DNA from: Desulfurispira natronophila
GTDB taxonomy: Bacteria > Chrysiogenota > Chrysiogenetes > Chrysiogenales > Chrysiogenaceae
Assembly: GCF_014203025.1 (NCBI RefSeq)
Contig: NZ_JACHID010000001.1
Location: 124,001 to 188,000 of the forward strand
DNA length: 64,000 nt
Direction of reading: 5' to 3'
The position numbers and the translations under genes were made by a program. Under the pieces are notes generated by a model. That model was not told the DNA's origin, searched no databases, and saw only the letters and a program-made list of their open reading frames with translations. Shown piece after piece: positions 46,769-54,596 of the stretch (its first letter is position 1; each line of letters starts with the position of its first letter).

Positions 46769-48444
46769 GGTTGTTCCTTGAGCTGCAGGTCTATCCATAG
46801 CGGATTATGATCTGATGATCGGTACGGGTCCGGGCGAACAAGATGGGGGAGTGGTGAGTCGTAGGCAAGAAAAGGGGGCTCATCAGCATTAATATGCCAG
46901 ATTCCAGCCCCGGTAATTTGATTACCTTCCAAAGGCGTGGTGAACAGGTAATCCAGAGTACCTGCTTCGCCAAAAAACACATAGGTGTAATAGTCCTCCA
47001 TGTCAATAAAGCTCAGCAGCGGTTGAGTAAAACCAGCTTCAACAATGGAGTCAATTGGCTTTTCATAGGCATAACTATTGAAGTCGCCGGCGAGTATGGT
47101 GGGGTACTGGCTACTTACCCCTTGCGCCCATCTTGTCAGGCTGCGGGCTTGGTCAGTACGTTGAAGGTTCCAGCACCCTTGGCCTCGGTCAATGTCACCT
47201 TCGCTGGGGCAGCCTATTTTGGACTTAAAGTGTACTCCAGCGATGTAAAAAGTGGTTTGTGGTTCTTGGCGCAAAGCAAAGTGGCCCAGCACTGGGTTGC
47301 GCTGCCAAACGGGACTGACCAGAGAGTCAGCCTCCAGGAGTTTTACGGCACGGGAGTCGTAGATCAAGGCTGTGGTTATGGCATCACTGCCTGGAGAAGT
47401 ACCAATGGTCCCCCGGTATCGTCCAATGTCATTGTGGTTCACCAGTTGGAGAAAACTATTCAGGGCTTCCTTGGAATTTTCCAGCTCCACTACGGCAATC
47501 ACGTGTGCCTGCAGTTTATTGAAAGCGGCAGCTATTTTTGAGCTTTGCCGTTGAAATTCTTTGGTGTTTTTTGCGCCACGTTTACCTAGTGAAATAAAGT
47601 AGTTTTCTACGTTAAAAGTCGCAATGCGCAGGCTACCAAGAGATGGTGAGCTGGGAGCTTTGGGGCGTTCACCGCCTTTAAAAACAGGAGGTTCTACTGG
47701 GTGAATGCGGTACTTGTCAAAAGCAAAGGTGAAAATCCCCTGCAGGCTCTTGACTTGACTGCCAATGCGGCGGGTGCCGTTTTCGTCAAGGTAAGGTATG
47801 GGTTCTGGGAATTGGCGGTAGCTGCCGTCGTCAAGGACAATACTGCGAGGAGTATGGTCAACATCGGTATTGTCGTTAAGCTGGGTAGGGCGAAATCGCA
47901 TACCCCCATAAGTCAGTTCCAGGCTGCCATAGCGGTGCAGATCGTAGTTTTGGGTCACGATCAAAGGAGTTTCCGTATGGACCAGAATGTCAAGGTAGGC
48001 TTTGCGCTCTTCGTGTTCAAGGGGAAGGGGAAGCGCTGTAGATCGTAGCTCAGCTGTTCCGCAAAGAGCAACGGACTGCAACTGTTGCAACTGCAGTCGT
48101 GAGCGGAATTTTCCTGGTACAGCTTTCACCTGTACATGTTTTCCTGGCTGCAGCTTGGCTCGTTGCTTGGGCGAAAGCTGTGGGGTATAGACAAAGATCC
48201 CCACGGGAATATTGTTCTCAGGTTGTTGCTGCAGGTAAAATCCTCCCAGTTGGTTTTTACCGGTAAACACACCACTGACTATACCATCTACCGTAACGGG
48301 ATGAGCAGGGAGCTTTTCTGCCTTTCGCAATTGTTTTAGCTGGTGACTGGATATTTGTGGGCAGTTTTGTTCCGAGAGTGCTGACAGAAACAGTAACAGG
48401 GTAAGAAGTGTAGCCGAGAAAAGTTTGAGTGTTGTAGTGTTCAC
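46765..48444 (-). CDS. Secreted nuclease of the endonuclease/exonuclease/phosphatase family
   Basis: 559 aa. Signal peptide (about 1-25), an OB-fold-like N-terminal part (about 45-130: VTVDGIVSGVFTGKNQLGGF), then the EEP catalytic domain (about 270-555). The latter has LRIATFNVENYF with the first metal site, VVELENSKEA with the catalytic Glu, LAGDFNSYAYEKPI and SSDHNPLWIDL with the catalytic Asp-His. This is the ExeM/NucH type of extracellular nuclease. It degrades DNA or RNA outside the cytoplasm, for nutrient use or biofilm matrix turnover. It is translationally coupled to a sensor kinase and upstream of cyclic-di-GMP genes, an unusual setting. Confidence 0.9.
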   Translation of the reverse strand: MNTTTLKLFSATLLTLLLFLSALSEQNCPQISSHQLKQLRKAEKLPAHPVTVDGIVSGVFTGKNQLGGFYLQQQPENNIPVGIFVYTPQLSPKQRAKLQPGKHVQVKAVPGKFRSRLQLQQLQSVALCGTAELRSTALPLPLEHEERKAYLDILVHTETPLIVTQNYDLHRYGSLELTYGGMRFRPTQLNDNTDVDHTPRSIVLDDGSYRQFPEPIPYLDENGTRRIGSQVKSLQGIFTFAFDKYRIHPVEPPVFKGGERPKAPSSPSLGSLRIATFNVENYFISLGKRGAKNTKEFQRQSSKIAAAFNKLQAHVIAVVELENSKEALNSFLQLVNHNDIGRYRGTIGTSPGSDAITTALIYDSRAVKLLEADSLVSPVWQRNPVLGHFALRQEPQTTFYIAGVHFKSKIGCPSEGDIDRGQGCWNLQRTDQARSLTRWAQGVSSQYPTILAGDFNSYAYEKPIDSIVEAGFTQPLLSFIDMEDYYTYVFFGEAGTLDYLFTTPLEGNQITGAGIWHINADEPPFLAYDSPLPHLVRPDPYRSSDHNPLWIDLQLKEQP

Positions 48445-48751
48445 GCAGAGAAGCCTCTTTTGGGGGAGTCGATAGGGTTTTTTGGCATATCCTGTTGTCT
48501 GGTGAGGAAGGTAATACTCATATCGAAATAAGCATCATGCATTATCGTAGCCGCTACTTTAATTGCAGCGTATTCTCATTTGTGATAATAAAACATAGAG
48601 ATACTATGACTAATTACGCTATAGTAACCTAAGTTGGTATGTGTTTCAAAATGGATTTTTTGTGACCGTGATCAGGAGTAACGAGTCAAGCTGACACGGC
48701 GAATATTTGCTGGATTTCAATTTTTTGTCAATATTCAGGGGGCTTGTCACC
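48445..48751. other. Divergent intergenic region between the nuclease operon and queF, no gene seen
   Basis: About 307 bases, AT-rich. It must hold promoters for both directions. TTGTGA followed after 16 bases by TACTAT (about 48579-48606, plus strand) is a weak candidate for queF. I looked for a preQ1 riboswitch before queF and did not find the aptamer pattern. Confidence 0.35.
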
Positions 48752-49192
48752 ATGGCTATGGCGGAAGGCAAACGCTTTAAATTTGATGATACTTCACATA
48801 TAGAGACCAATTTTCTAGAAACATTTCCTTATGAAGGTCATCGCCAGTTTATTCAGTATCGCACCGAAGAGTTTAGTGCGGTGTGCCCCTTCAGTGGACT
48901 GCCGGATATGGGTACAGTGGTGTTGGAGTACATTCCAGATACTTGTATTGTAGAACTGAAAAGTTATAAGTACTATCTGGTGAGCTTTAGAAATGTTGGG
49001 ATTTATCAGGAACAGGTGACATCCCGAATTTTTGGTGATCTTTGGCATGTTCTAACGCCACAATTTATGAAGCTGACCACAATATACCGCACTCGTGGTG
49101 GTATTGACACCACTTGCACCGTGCAGCAAGGTGATGCCGATCCGTATTTGGTGTCCCATATGAACCCACCGACCCTTCATTATAAAGAGTAA
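48752..49192 (+). CDS. queF: preQ1 synthase (NADPH-dependent 7-cyano-7-deazaguanine reductase)
   Basis: 146 aa, short (unimodular) QueF. The catalytic Cys lies in EEFSAVCPFSGLPDMGTVVL, the QueF motif ELKSYKYYLVSFRNVGIYQE is complete, and the end ERTRGGID-like segment reads IYRTRGGIDTTCTV. It reduces preQ0 to preQ1 for queuosine in tRNA. The ATG at 48752 has AGGGGG upstream; the longer frame does not belong to the family. Another queuosine gene, queD, lies at 63305-63682. Confidence 0.95.
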   Translation: MAMAEGKRFKFDDTSHIETNFLETFPYEGHRQFIQYRTEEFSAVCPFSGLPDMGTVVLEYIPDTCIVELKSYKYYLVSFRNVGIYQEQVTSRIFGDLWHVLTPQFMKLTTIYRTRGGIDTTCTVQQGDADPYLVSHMNPPTLHYKE

Positions 49193-49195
49193 GTT

Positions 49196-50926
49196 ATGGG
49201 AAACGAACAGCTAAAAGAACTCAAGGCCCATTTACAAGACCGGTCCATTCTTTACGTGGAGGATGAAGATATATCAAGGGAGAGCGTGGTAGCTTTGCTG
49301 AGCCATTTCTGCCCAAATGTGCTCGTAGCTACTAATGGCAAAGAGGGGCTGGATATCTATCGAAACAATTCGGTTGATATTGTCATTACGGATATTCAGA
49401 TGCCTTATATGGATGGCTTGACCATGGCGTTGGAGATCAAAAAGATAGATCCCCGACAACATATTATTATCGTTTCGGCTTATAATGAAACATCTTATTT
49501 TTCTAAAGCTATTAAGGCTGGAGTGGATGGATTTATACTCAAGCCTGTAGATATTAACCAACTGTGGGAAACTCTTTCCAAAACAGCTCAGCGAATCAAG
49601 GAGCGCCTCGACAATCAGCTCTACCGTTCTTACCTTGAAGATATGGTTCAGCAGTACACGATTCAGCTCAAAGACAAGTCCCAGGAGCTTGCACAGGAAA
49701 TGGTTTCTGACCGGCTCACGGGATTGCCAAATCGAATCAAACTCTCCGATGTCCTCAAGCGGGATGAGTCAGTTACCATTATACTGCTCAATGTAGATAA
49801 CTTTAGCCATATCAACACTACTTACGGCTACAATACAGGGGATGAGGCTTTGGCGGCTATTGCTGACAAGCTGCGACAGTGTGTTCCGGATGCTTATACC
49901 TTGTATCGCTTTGCCTCTGATGAGTTTGTCTGCCTCATGCCTGAAATGGCACTTGAGGACGCCAGGGATTTTGCGCAAAATACTATTAACAGCTGTTTTG
50001 AGCAAGCTATTGCTCTAAGCAAAAATATTGATGTGCGCATTACCTTTACTATGGCCATAGCTCATGGCAAAGGTTGGGACCTCCTCCGTTGTGCCGAAAT
50101 TGCCATGTTGGAAACGCGACAGCTGGGAAAAAATCGCATTGGCCTCTACCGGGGCAAGTCGCCCCTGGAAACCAAGCAAAAAAATAATATTTACTGGGTT
50201 AATCGATTGCGGACTGCCTTGGAGGAAGATAAGGTTGTCCCTTTCTATCAGCCTATTGTCAATAATCTCACAGGAGCCATTGATAAGTTCGAGTGTTTGG
50301 TGCGTATATGGGATCAGGACGAGATCATAAGCCCTTTTCAGTTTCTTGAGCGGGCACGCCAGGTGGGGCTAATTCCTCAGATTACTCAAGTGGTGGTAGA
50401 GAAAGCATTCAGTAGCTTTGCTGGCCAGCCTTACCAGTTTTCCATTAACATCATGGACGAGGATTTGCGAGAGGACTATTTGGTGGACTATGTGCAAGAT
50501 GCTTTTCGTCGTTACGAAGTAAAGCCACAGCAGGTGATATTTGAAATCCTGGAGGGGGCCAGTGTCTACGCCTCAAAGGGAAGCATTGATCAGCTTCACG
50601 CCCTTAAGGATTTAGGTTGTCAGATAGCGCTGGATGATTTTGGTGCCGAGCACTCCAATTTCAGTCGACTTCTGGATTTGCAGGCAGACTACATTAAGAT
50701 TGACGGAATGTTTATCCGCCATCTCGACAGTGACCCTCGTAGTGAAAGCATTACCCGAGCTATTATTAATCTTGCCAGCAGCCTGAAGATGCAGACAGTG
50801 GCCGAGTTTGTTTGTAGCGAGGAGGTTTATCATAAGGTTGTGGAGTTGGGGATTTCCCACTCACAAGGGTTTTATGTTGGAAAACCCTTGCCAAAAATTG
50901 AAACTAGGCCTTTTTTACCTGAATAG
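49196..50926 (+). CDS. REC-GGDEF-EAL protein with degenerate GGDEF site
   Basis: 576 aa. REC at about 12-130 with Asp66 (IVITDIQMPYMDG). GGDEF domain at about 165-320, whose site reads RFASDEFVCLM (SDEF), so synthesis of cyclic-di-GMP is doubtful. EAL domain at about 335-570 with the core catalytic residues: FYQPIV, ECLVR (Ala of EAL is Cys), FSINIMDEDL, IALDDFGAEHSN, YIKIDG, TVAEFV and SQGFYVGKPLP. A phosphorylation-controlled phosphodiesterase is the likely role. 3 nt after queF; the 3' end overlaps the convergent MOSC gene by 23 nt. Confidence 0.92.
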   Translation: MGNEQLKELKAHLQDRSILYVEDEDISRESVVALLSHFCPNVLVATNGKEGLDIYRNNSVDIVITDIQMPYMDGLTMALEIKKIDPRQHIIIVSAYNETSYFSKAIKAGVDGFILKPVDINQLWETLSKTAQRIKERLDNQLYRSYLEDMVQQYTIQLKDKSQELAQEMVSDRLTGLPNRIKLSDVLKRDESVTIILLNVDNFSHINTTYGYNTGDEALAAIADKLRQCVPDAYTLYRFASDEFVCLMPEMALEDARDFAQNTINSCFEQAIALSKNIDVRITFTMAIAHGKGWDLLRCAEIAMLETRQLGKNRIGLYRGKSPLETKQKNNIYWVNRLRTALEEDKVVPFYQPIVNNLTGAIDKFECLVRIWDQDEIISPFQFLERARQVGLIPQITQVVVEKAFSSFAGQPYQFSINIMDEDLREDYLVDYVQDAFRRYEVKPQQVIFEILEGASVYASKGSIDQLHALKDLGCQIALDDFGAEHSNFSRLLDLQADYIKIDGMFIRHLDSDPRSESITRAIINLASSLKMQTVAEFVCSEEVYHKVVELGISHSQGFYVGKPLPKIETRPFLPE

Positions 50927-51347
50927 TATCTCCGCTTTTAATAATCCCGTTGCTTTTTACTACAGTGAAGATCCCTTCTTTAGGCATAACGCAGTCGCCT
51001 GCCTGGTAGTAGATTGCACATCGCTCATGACAAAGTTTGCCAATTTGACTTACTTCCATAACTACATCGCCTATTTGCAGCACGGTGCCGACGGGAAGGG
51101 TGTGCAGGATAATTCCCTCTGTAGTGAGATTTTCTGCAAAATCTCCCGGACCAACCTTAAGCCCCGCCTTTCGCATTTTCTCTATGCTTTCCATTGCCAG
51201 CAGACTTACCTGTCGATGACCTGGTCCTGCATGGCCATCACCTTGAATTCCATGGTCCGTGACAAAGCTGGCTTGTTGCACGTCTTTTTTGCGTTCACCT
51301 TTGGAGGCGCTGGTACAAACAGCCTTAACAGTGGCTTTCGGGTTCAT
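50904..51347 (-). CDS. MOSC domain protein
   Basis: 147 aa. A single MOSC domain as in short stand-alone forms: VQQASFVTDHGIQGDGHAGP, HRQVSLLAMESIEKM, GDFAENLTTEGIIL, GDVVMEVSQIGKLCHERCAI with the conserved Cys near CHERC. It binds molybdopterin-type cofactor or carries sulfur. Convergent with the EAL gene. Confidence 0.9.
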   Translation of the reverse strand: MNPKATVKAVCTSASKGERKKDVQQASFVTDHGIQGDGHAGPGHRQVSLLAMESIEKMRKAGLKVGPGDFAENLTTEGIILHTLPVGTVLQIGDVVMEVSQIGKLCHERCAIYYQAGDCVMPKEGIFTVVKSNGIIKSGDTIQVKKA

Positions 51348-51768
51348 GTTCCTGTTCTCCTTAAAATTAAGAGGTAGTATTGCGTGAAGTGATTTGGGCT
51401 TAAACTTTGATGCAATCCTGACGGTTTGTCAGACATTTGCATTGCCCGTTGCCGTTGAAATATGCCAATATACGGTTGATAATACAAGTAAGTTATCATG
51501 TATATTTTGTTTGGCAGGTTGTTGAGCAAACAATATTTGCGATATCACTTGCTGGCATCAGCACGGTGACGTATTTCGTGTACCTCAATTCCTTACTTTG
51601 CGGGAGTATTTTACTCGGAGTTTGCATTTATGTATGTCGATAGAAGCTCTTCAAGCAAGTTGACAGAAACTCTGGAGTATGTGGCACGACACCTTACATC
51701 GCAATGAGCGACTGACATAATGGGTTACATTCTCTGTTGGCCAAGAAGTACAGTAAACAGGAGATAAT
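51348..51768. other. Intergenic region between the MOSC gene and aroC
   Basis: About 420 bases, AT-rich, without a credible gene. A 7-bp inverted repeat ttgtttg/caaacaa lies near 51507-51534. The aroC promoter candidate at 51693-51721 is listed separately. Confidence 0.4.
51693..51721 (+). promoter_or_regulatory. Candidate promoter of the aroC operon
   Basis: CTTACA (51693-51698) and CATAAT (51716-51721), 17 bases apart, end 47 bases upstream of the aroC ATG. Confidence 0.4.
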
Positions 51769-52935
51769 ATGCGCTATCTTACCGCAGGTGAGTCCCACGG
51801 CAAAGGACTCTTTGCAATTGTGGAAGGTTTCCCTGCTGGCCTTGAGGTTAGAGCTGAAGACATAGACGTCCATCTGAAGCGTCGTCAGATGGGTTACGGG
51901 CGTGGTGGGCGCATGAAAATTGAGTCTGACGCAGTGGAGTTTCTCAGCGGTATTCGCTGGGGAAAGACGATGGGCTCACCCATTACCTTGGCTGTGTGGA
52001 ATCGTGATAATAAAAACTGGCCAAAAATGATGTCACCCCACGCCGAAGAAGCCTGCCCCGATGAGATATTTACTCGGCCTCGCCCAGGTCATGCTGACCT
52101 GGGTGGCTGCCTAAAGCGTAATATGCAAGATGTGCGCAATGTGCTGGAACGATCTAGCGCCAGGGAAACCGCTGTGAGAGTAGCTGTTGGCAGCCTCAGC
52201 CGCTGTCTGTTGCGTCACTTTGGTGTGGATATTCAGAGTTACGTTCGCTCAATTGGTACACTCAACTGTGCGTTATCAGTGGAATCTGTTGATCTGAAAG
52301 CCATTAATAAGTGTGCAGATAAGAGTATAGTGCGCTTTCTGCATACAGTACAGGATGATGATGCTCGCACATATATTGATCAGATGCGCAATGAGGGCAA
52401 TACCCTTGGGGGGGTTTTTGAAGTTGTTATCACTGGCGTGGTACCCGGGATTGGTGACTATGCGTCATATGGTGGTAAACTTGATGGCCGATTTGGACAG
52501 GCCTTAATGGGTATGCAGGCTGTCAAGGGTGTAGAGGTGGGTTTAGGTTTTGGTGCTGCCCATGCTCCGGGTTCCCAGGTGCATGATGAAATCGGTTACG
52601 ACTCCCAGAACCATACTTTTCCTCGCCAATCGAATCGGGCAGGAGGTATAGAGGGGGGCATGTCCAATGGTATGCCCATCGTTATCAGGGCAGCAAAAAA
52701 ACCAATACCTACCCTGTATACTCCTTTGCAGAGCGTAGATATTCGAAGTAAAGAGCCATTTGCAGCTACGGTGGAGCGCTCGGACGTAACTGCTGTCCCA
52801 GCAGCGTCAACCATTGCTGAGGCCATTTGTGCAACGGTTTTGGCAGAGGCATACCTGGAGAAATTTGGCAGTGACAGTATGGATGAAACATTGCGAAACT
52901 TTCAGGGGTACATTGAGCAGCTACAGCGTTTTTAG
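51769..52935 (+). CDS. aroC: Chorismate synthase
   Basis: 388 aa. Family motifs: RYLTAGESHGKGLFAIVEG, QMGYGRGGRMKIESD, RPRPGHADLGG, RSSARETAVRVAVG, GDYASYGGKLDGRFGQALMG near the FMN and substrate site, and SNRAGGIEGGMSNG. It makes chorismate from EPSP with reduced FMN. CAGGAG precedes the ATG. First gene of a shikimate cluster aroC-aroK-aroB-TPR-aroQ. Confidence 0.97.
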   Translation: MRYLTAGESHGKGLFAIVEGFPAGLEVRAEDIDVHLKRRQMGYGRGGRMKIESDAVEFLSGIRWGKTMGSPITLAVWNRDNKNWPKMMSPHAEEACPDEIFTRPRPGHADLGGCLKRNMQDVRNVLERSSARETAVRVAVGSLSRCLLRHFGVDIQSYVRSIGTLNCALSVESVDLKAINKCADKSIVRFLHTVQDDDARTYIDQMRNEGNTLGGVFEVVITGVVPGIGDYASYGGKLDGRFGQALMGMQAVKGVEVGLGFGAAHAPGSQVHDEIGYDSQNHTFPRQSNRAGGIEGGMSNGMPIVIRAAKKPIPTLYTPLQSVDIRSKEPFAATVERSDVTAVPAASTIAEAICATVLAEAYLEKFGSDSMDETLRNFQGYIEQLQRF

Positions 52936-53022
52936 GGTGCATATCGGGCAAAACTGTCTGCCTTTTTGCCACGCAGGATTATGCTTATTGGATTGAATAA
53001 GGCAAAAACAAGGAGTCATGGC

Positions 53023-53532
53023 ATGCAGCGACACATTGTTCTGACAGGGTTTATGGGATCTGGCAAGTCTACAGTTGGGCGCCTGGTAGCTCAGAAACTG
53101 GGCTGTCGATTTGTCGATATAGACGATGTTATAGAGAAACATGCTGGAATGACTATCATGGAAATATTTAACAAGCACGGTGAGATATATTTTCGCGACT
53201 TGGAAAGTGCCGCTGTCAGGCAAGTCCTCGACAGCTCCCCGTCAGTAATTGCTACAGGTGGAGGAACTTTGATGCGAAACTCCAACCTGACAGAGCTTAA
53301 GAAACGCGGAGTGCTTTTTTATCTCAGTGCTCAACCTTCAGTGCTCCACGAGCGGGTAGGGTTGTCAAATAACCGTCCTCTGGTCAAGGAGCACCCTGGA
53401 CTTGATGAGTTTAGTGAGTTGCTGGCGAGTCGTGTTCCATTCTACCGAAAGAGTGATCATATTATCGAGGTTGACCATGTGAGCCCCATTGAGGTGGCTG
53501 ATTGTATCATAGATATGCTGGAGTTGGCATGA
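53023..53532 (+). CDS. aroK: Shikimate kinase
   Basis: 169 aa. Walker A GFMGSGKST, DIDDVIE with the shikimate-binding Asp, ATGGGTLMR, and the lid segment NNRPLVKEHPG. It phosphorylates shikimate. The ATG at 53023 is chosen because AAGGAG lies 8 bases upstream and the protein begins QRHIVLTGFMGSG; an upstream in-frame extension is not family-like. Overlaps aroB by 4 nt. Confidence 0.96.
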   Translation: MQRHIVLTGFMGSGKSTVGRLVAQKLGCRFVDIDDVIEKHAGMTIMEIFNKHGEIYFRDLESAAVRQVLDSSPSVIATGGGTLMRNSNLTELKKRGVLFYLSAQPSVLHERVGLSNNRPLVKEHPGLDEFSELLASRVPFYRKSDHIIEVDHVSPIEVADCIIDMLELA

Positions 53533-54596
53533 GTTCACTTTCTTTGGATGTACCCATAGCGCCAGCTCCTTCTTGGAGCTATCGAATTGATATAGAAGAC
53601 CGGTTCTCTTCCCTATGCGGCTACTCGAGTAAGCGACGCATTTACGTTATTACCCAGGAAAATATTTGGCGCTTGTGGGGTGATTTATTCCTGCAGCAAG
53701 CATGCCTGGAGCCCGCCAGTGTCTACATGATGGGCGATGGTGAGCACTATAAGTCACTGGAAACTTTTGAAGCTATCCAAAACTGGTTGCTGGCTCACGG
53801 TGCCAATCGCCAATCCTTGCTAGTGGCGTTTGGGGGGGGAGTTGTTGGGGATATGGCTGGTTTCGTTGCAGCAACCTATATGCGCGGAGTGGATTATCTT
53901 CAGGTGCCCACAACTCTTCTCAGTCAGGTGGACTCTAGTGTTGGAGGTAAAACTGCTATCAATTTGGCTGATGGGAAGAATATGGTGGGAGCTTTTTGTC
54001 AACCGCGCCATGTTCACATCAACCTGGCAACATTGTCTACTTTGGATAAGCGCAACTATGCAGCAGGGATGGCTGAAGTAATCAAGTATGGTTTTGCCAT
54101 GGATCTTGAACTTTTTGAATATCTTGAATCCCATCGAGAGGAATTGGCTAATCGGGACAAGTCATGCCTCGCTCATGTTATATACTCATGCTGCGCCATT
54201 AAGTCCCGTATTGTGGCTCAGGATGAAAAGGAAAACGGTTTGCGCGCTGTACTCAATTTTGGCCATACTATTGGGCACGTTATTGAGCGCTGGGGAGATT
54301 ATCGCCGCTATCTCCACGGTGAGGCTGTGGCCATGGGAATGGTTGCTGCAGCCAGGATTTCTGCACATGTTCGAGGACTCGAACATGTGCAGATAGATAG
54401 ACTTCAAAACTTGCTGGAATTCTTTGCCCTTCCTACATCACTTCCCTTGCCTTTTTCAGTGGTAAACCAGTACATTGGCAAGGATAAGAAAAGTAGTGAT
54501 ACATTCGTACGCTTTGTTGTGGTCCCACAGCCTGGGCAGTGGGAGTTTGTTGACCTTCCCTTCCCTTTTGCCCTTGAGGAGTACATCGGTGAGTGA
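53529..54596 (+). CDS. aroB: 3-dehydroquinate synthase
   Basis: 355 aa. NAD-binding GGGVVGDMAGFVAATYMRG, PTTLLSQVDSSVGGKTAIN, KNMVGAFCQP, and metal ligands in EVIKYG, NFGHTIGHVIE and LHGEAVAMGM. It converts DAHP to 3-dehydroquinate. The start overlaps the aroK stop (ATGA) and the end overlaps the GTG of the TPR gene by 8 nt. Confidence 0.96.
   Translation: MSSLSLDVPIAPAPSWSYRIDIEDRFSSLCGYSSKRRIYVITQENIWRLWGDLFLQQACLEPASVYMMGDGEHYKSLETFEAIQNWLLAHGANRQSLLVAFGGGVVGDMAGFVAATYMRGVDYLQVPTTLLSQVDSSVGGKTAINLADGKNMVGAFCQPRHVHINLATLSTLDKRNYAAGMAEVIKYGFAMDLELFEYLESHREELANRDKSCLAHVIYSCCAIKSRIVAQDEKENGLRAVLNFGHTIGHVIERWGDYRRYLHGEAVAMGMVAAARISAHVRGLEHVQIDRLQNLLEFFALPTSLPLPFSVVNQYIGKDKKSSDTFVRFVVVPQPGQWEFVDLPFPFALEEYIGE

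Noticed and set aside
48445-48751. Possible preQ1 riboswitch upstream of queF
   Set aside because: The short aptamer pattern (hairpin with ACCC-type loop pairing to an A-rich tail near the ribosome-binding site) could not be found.
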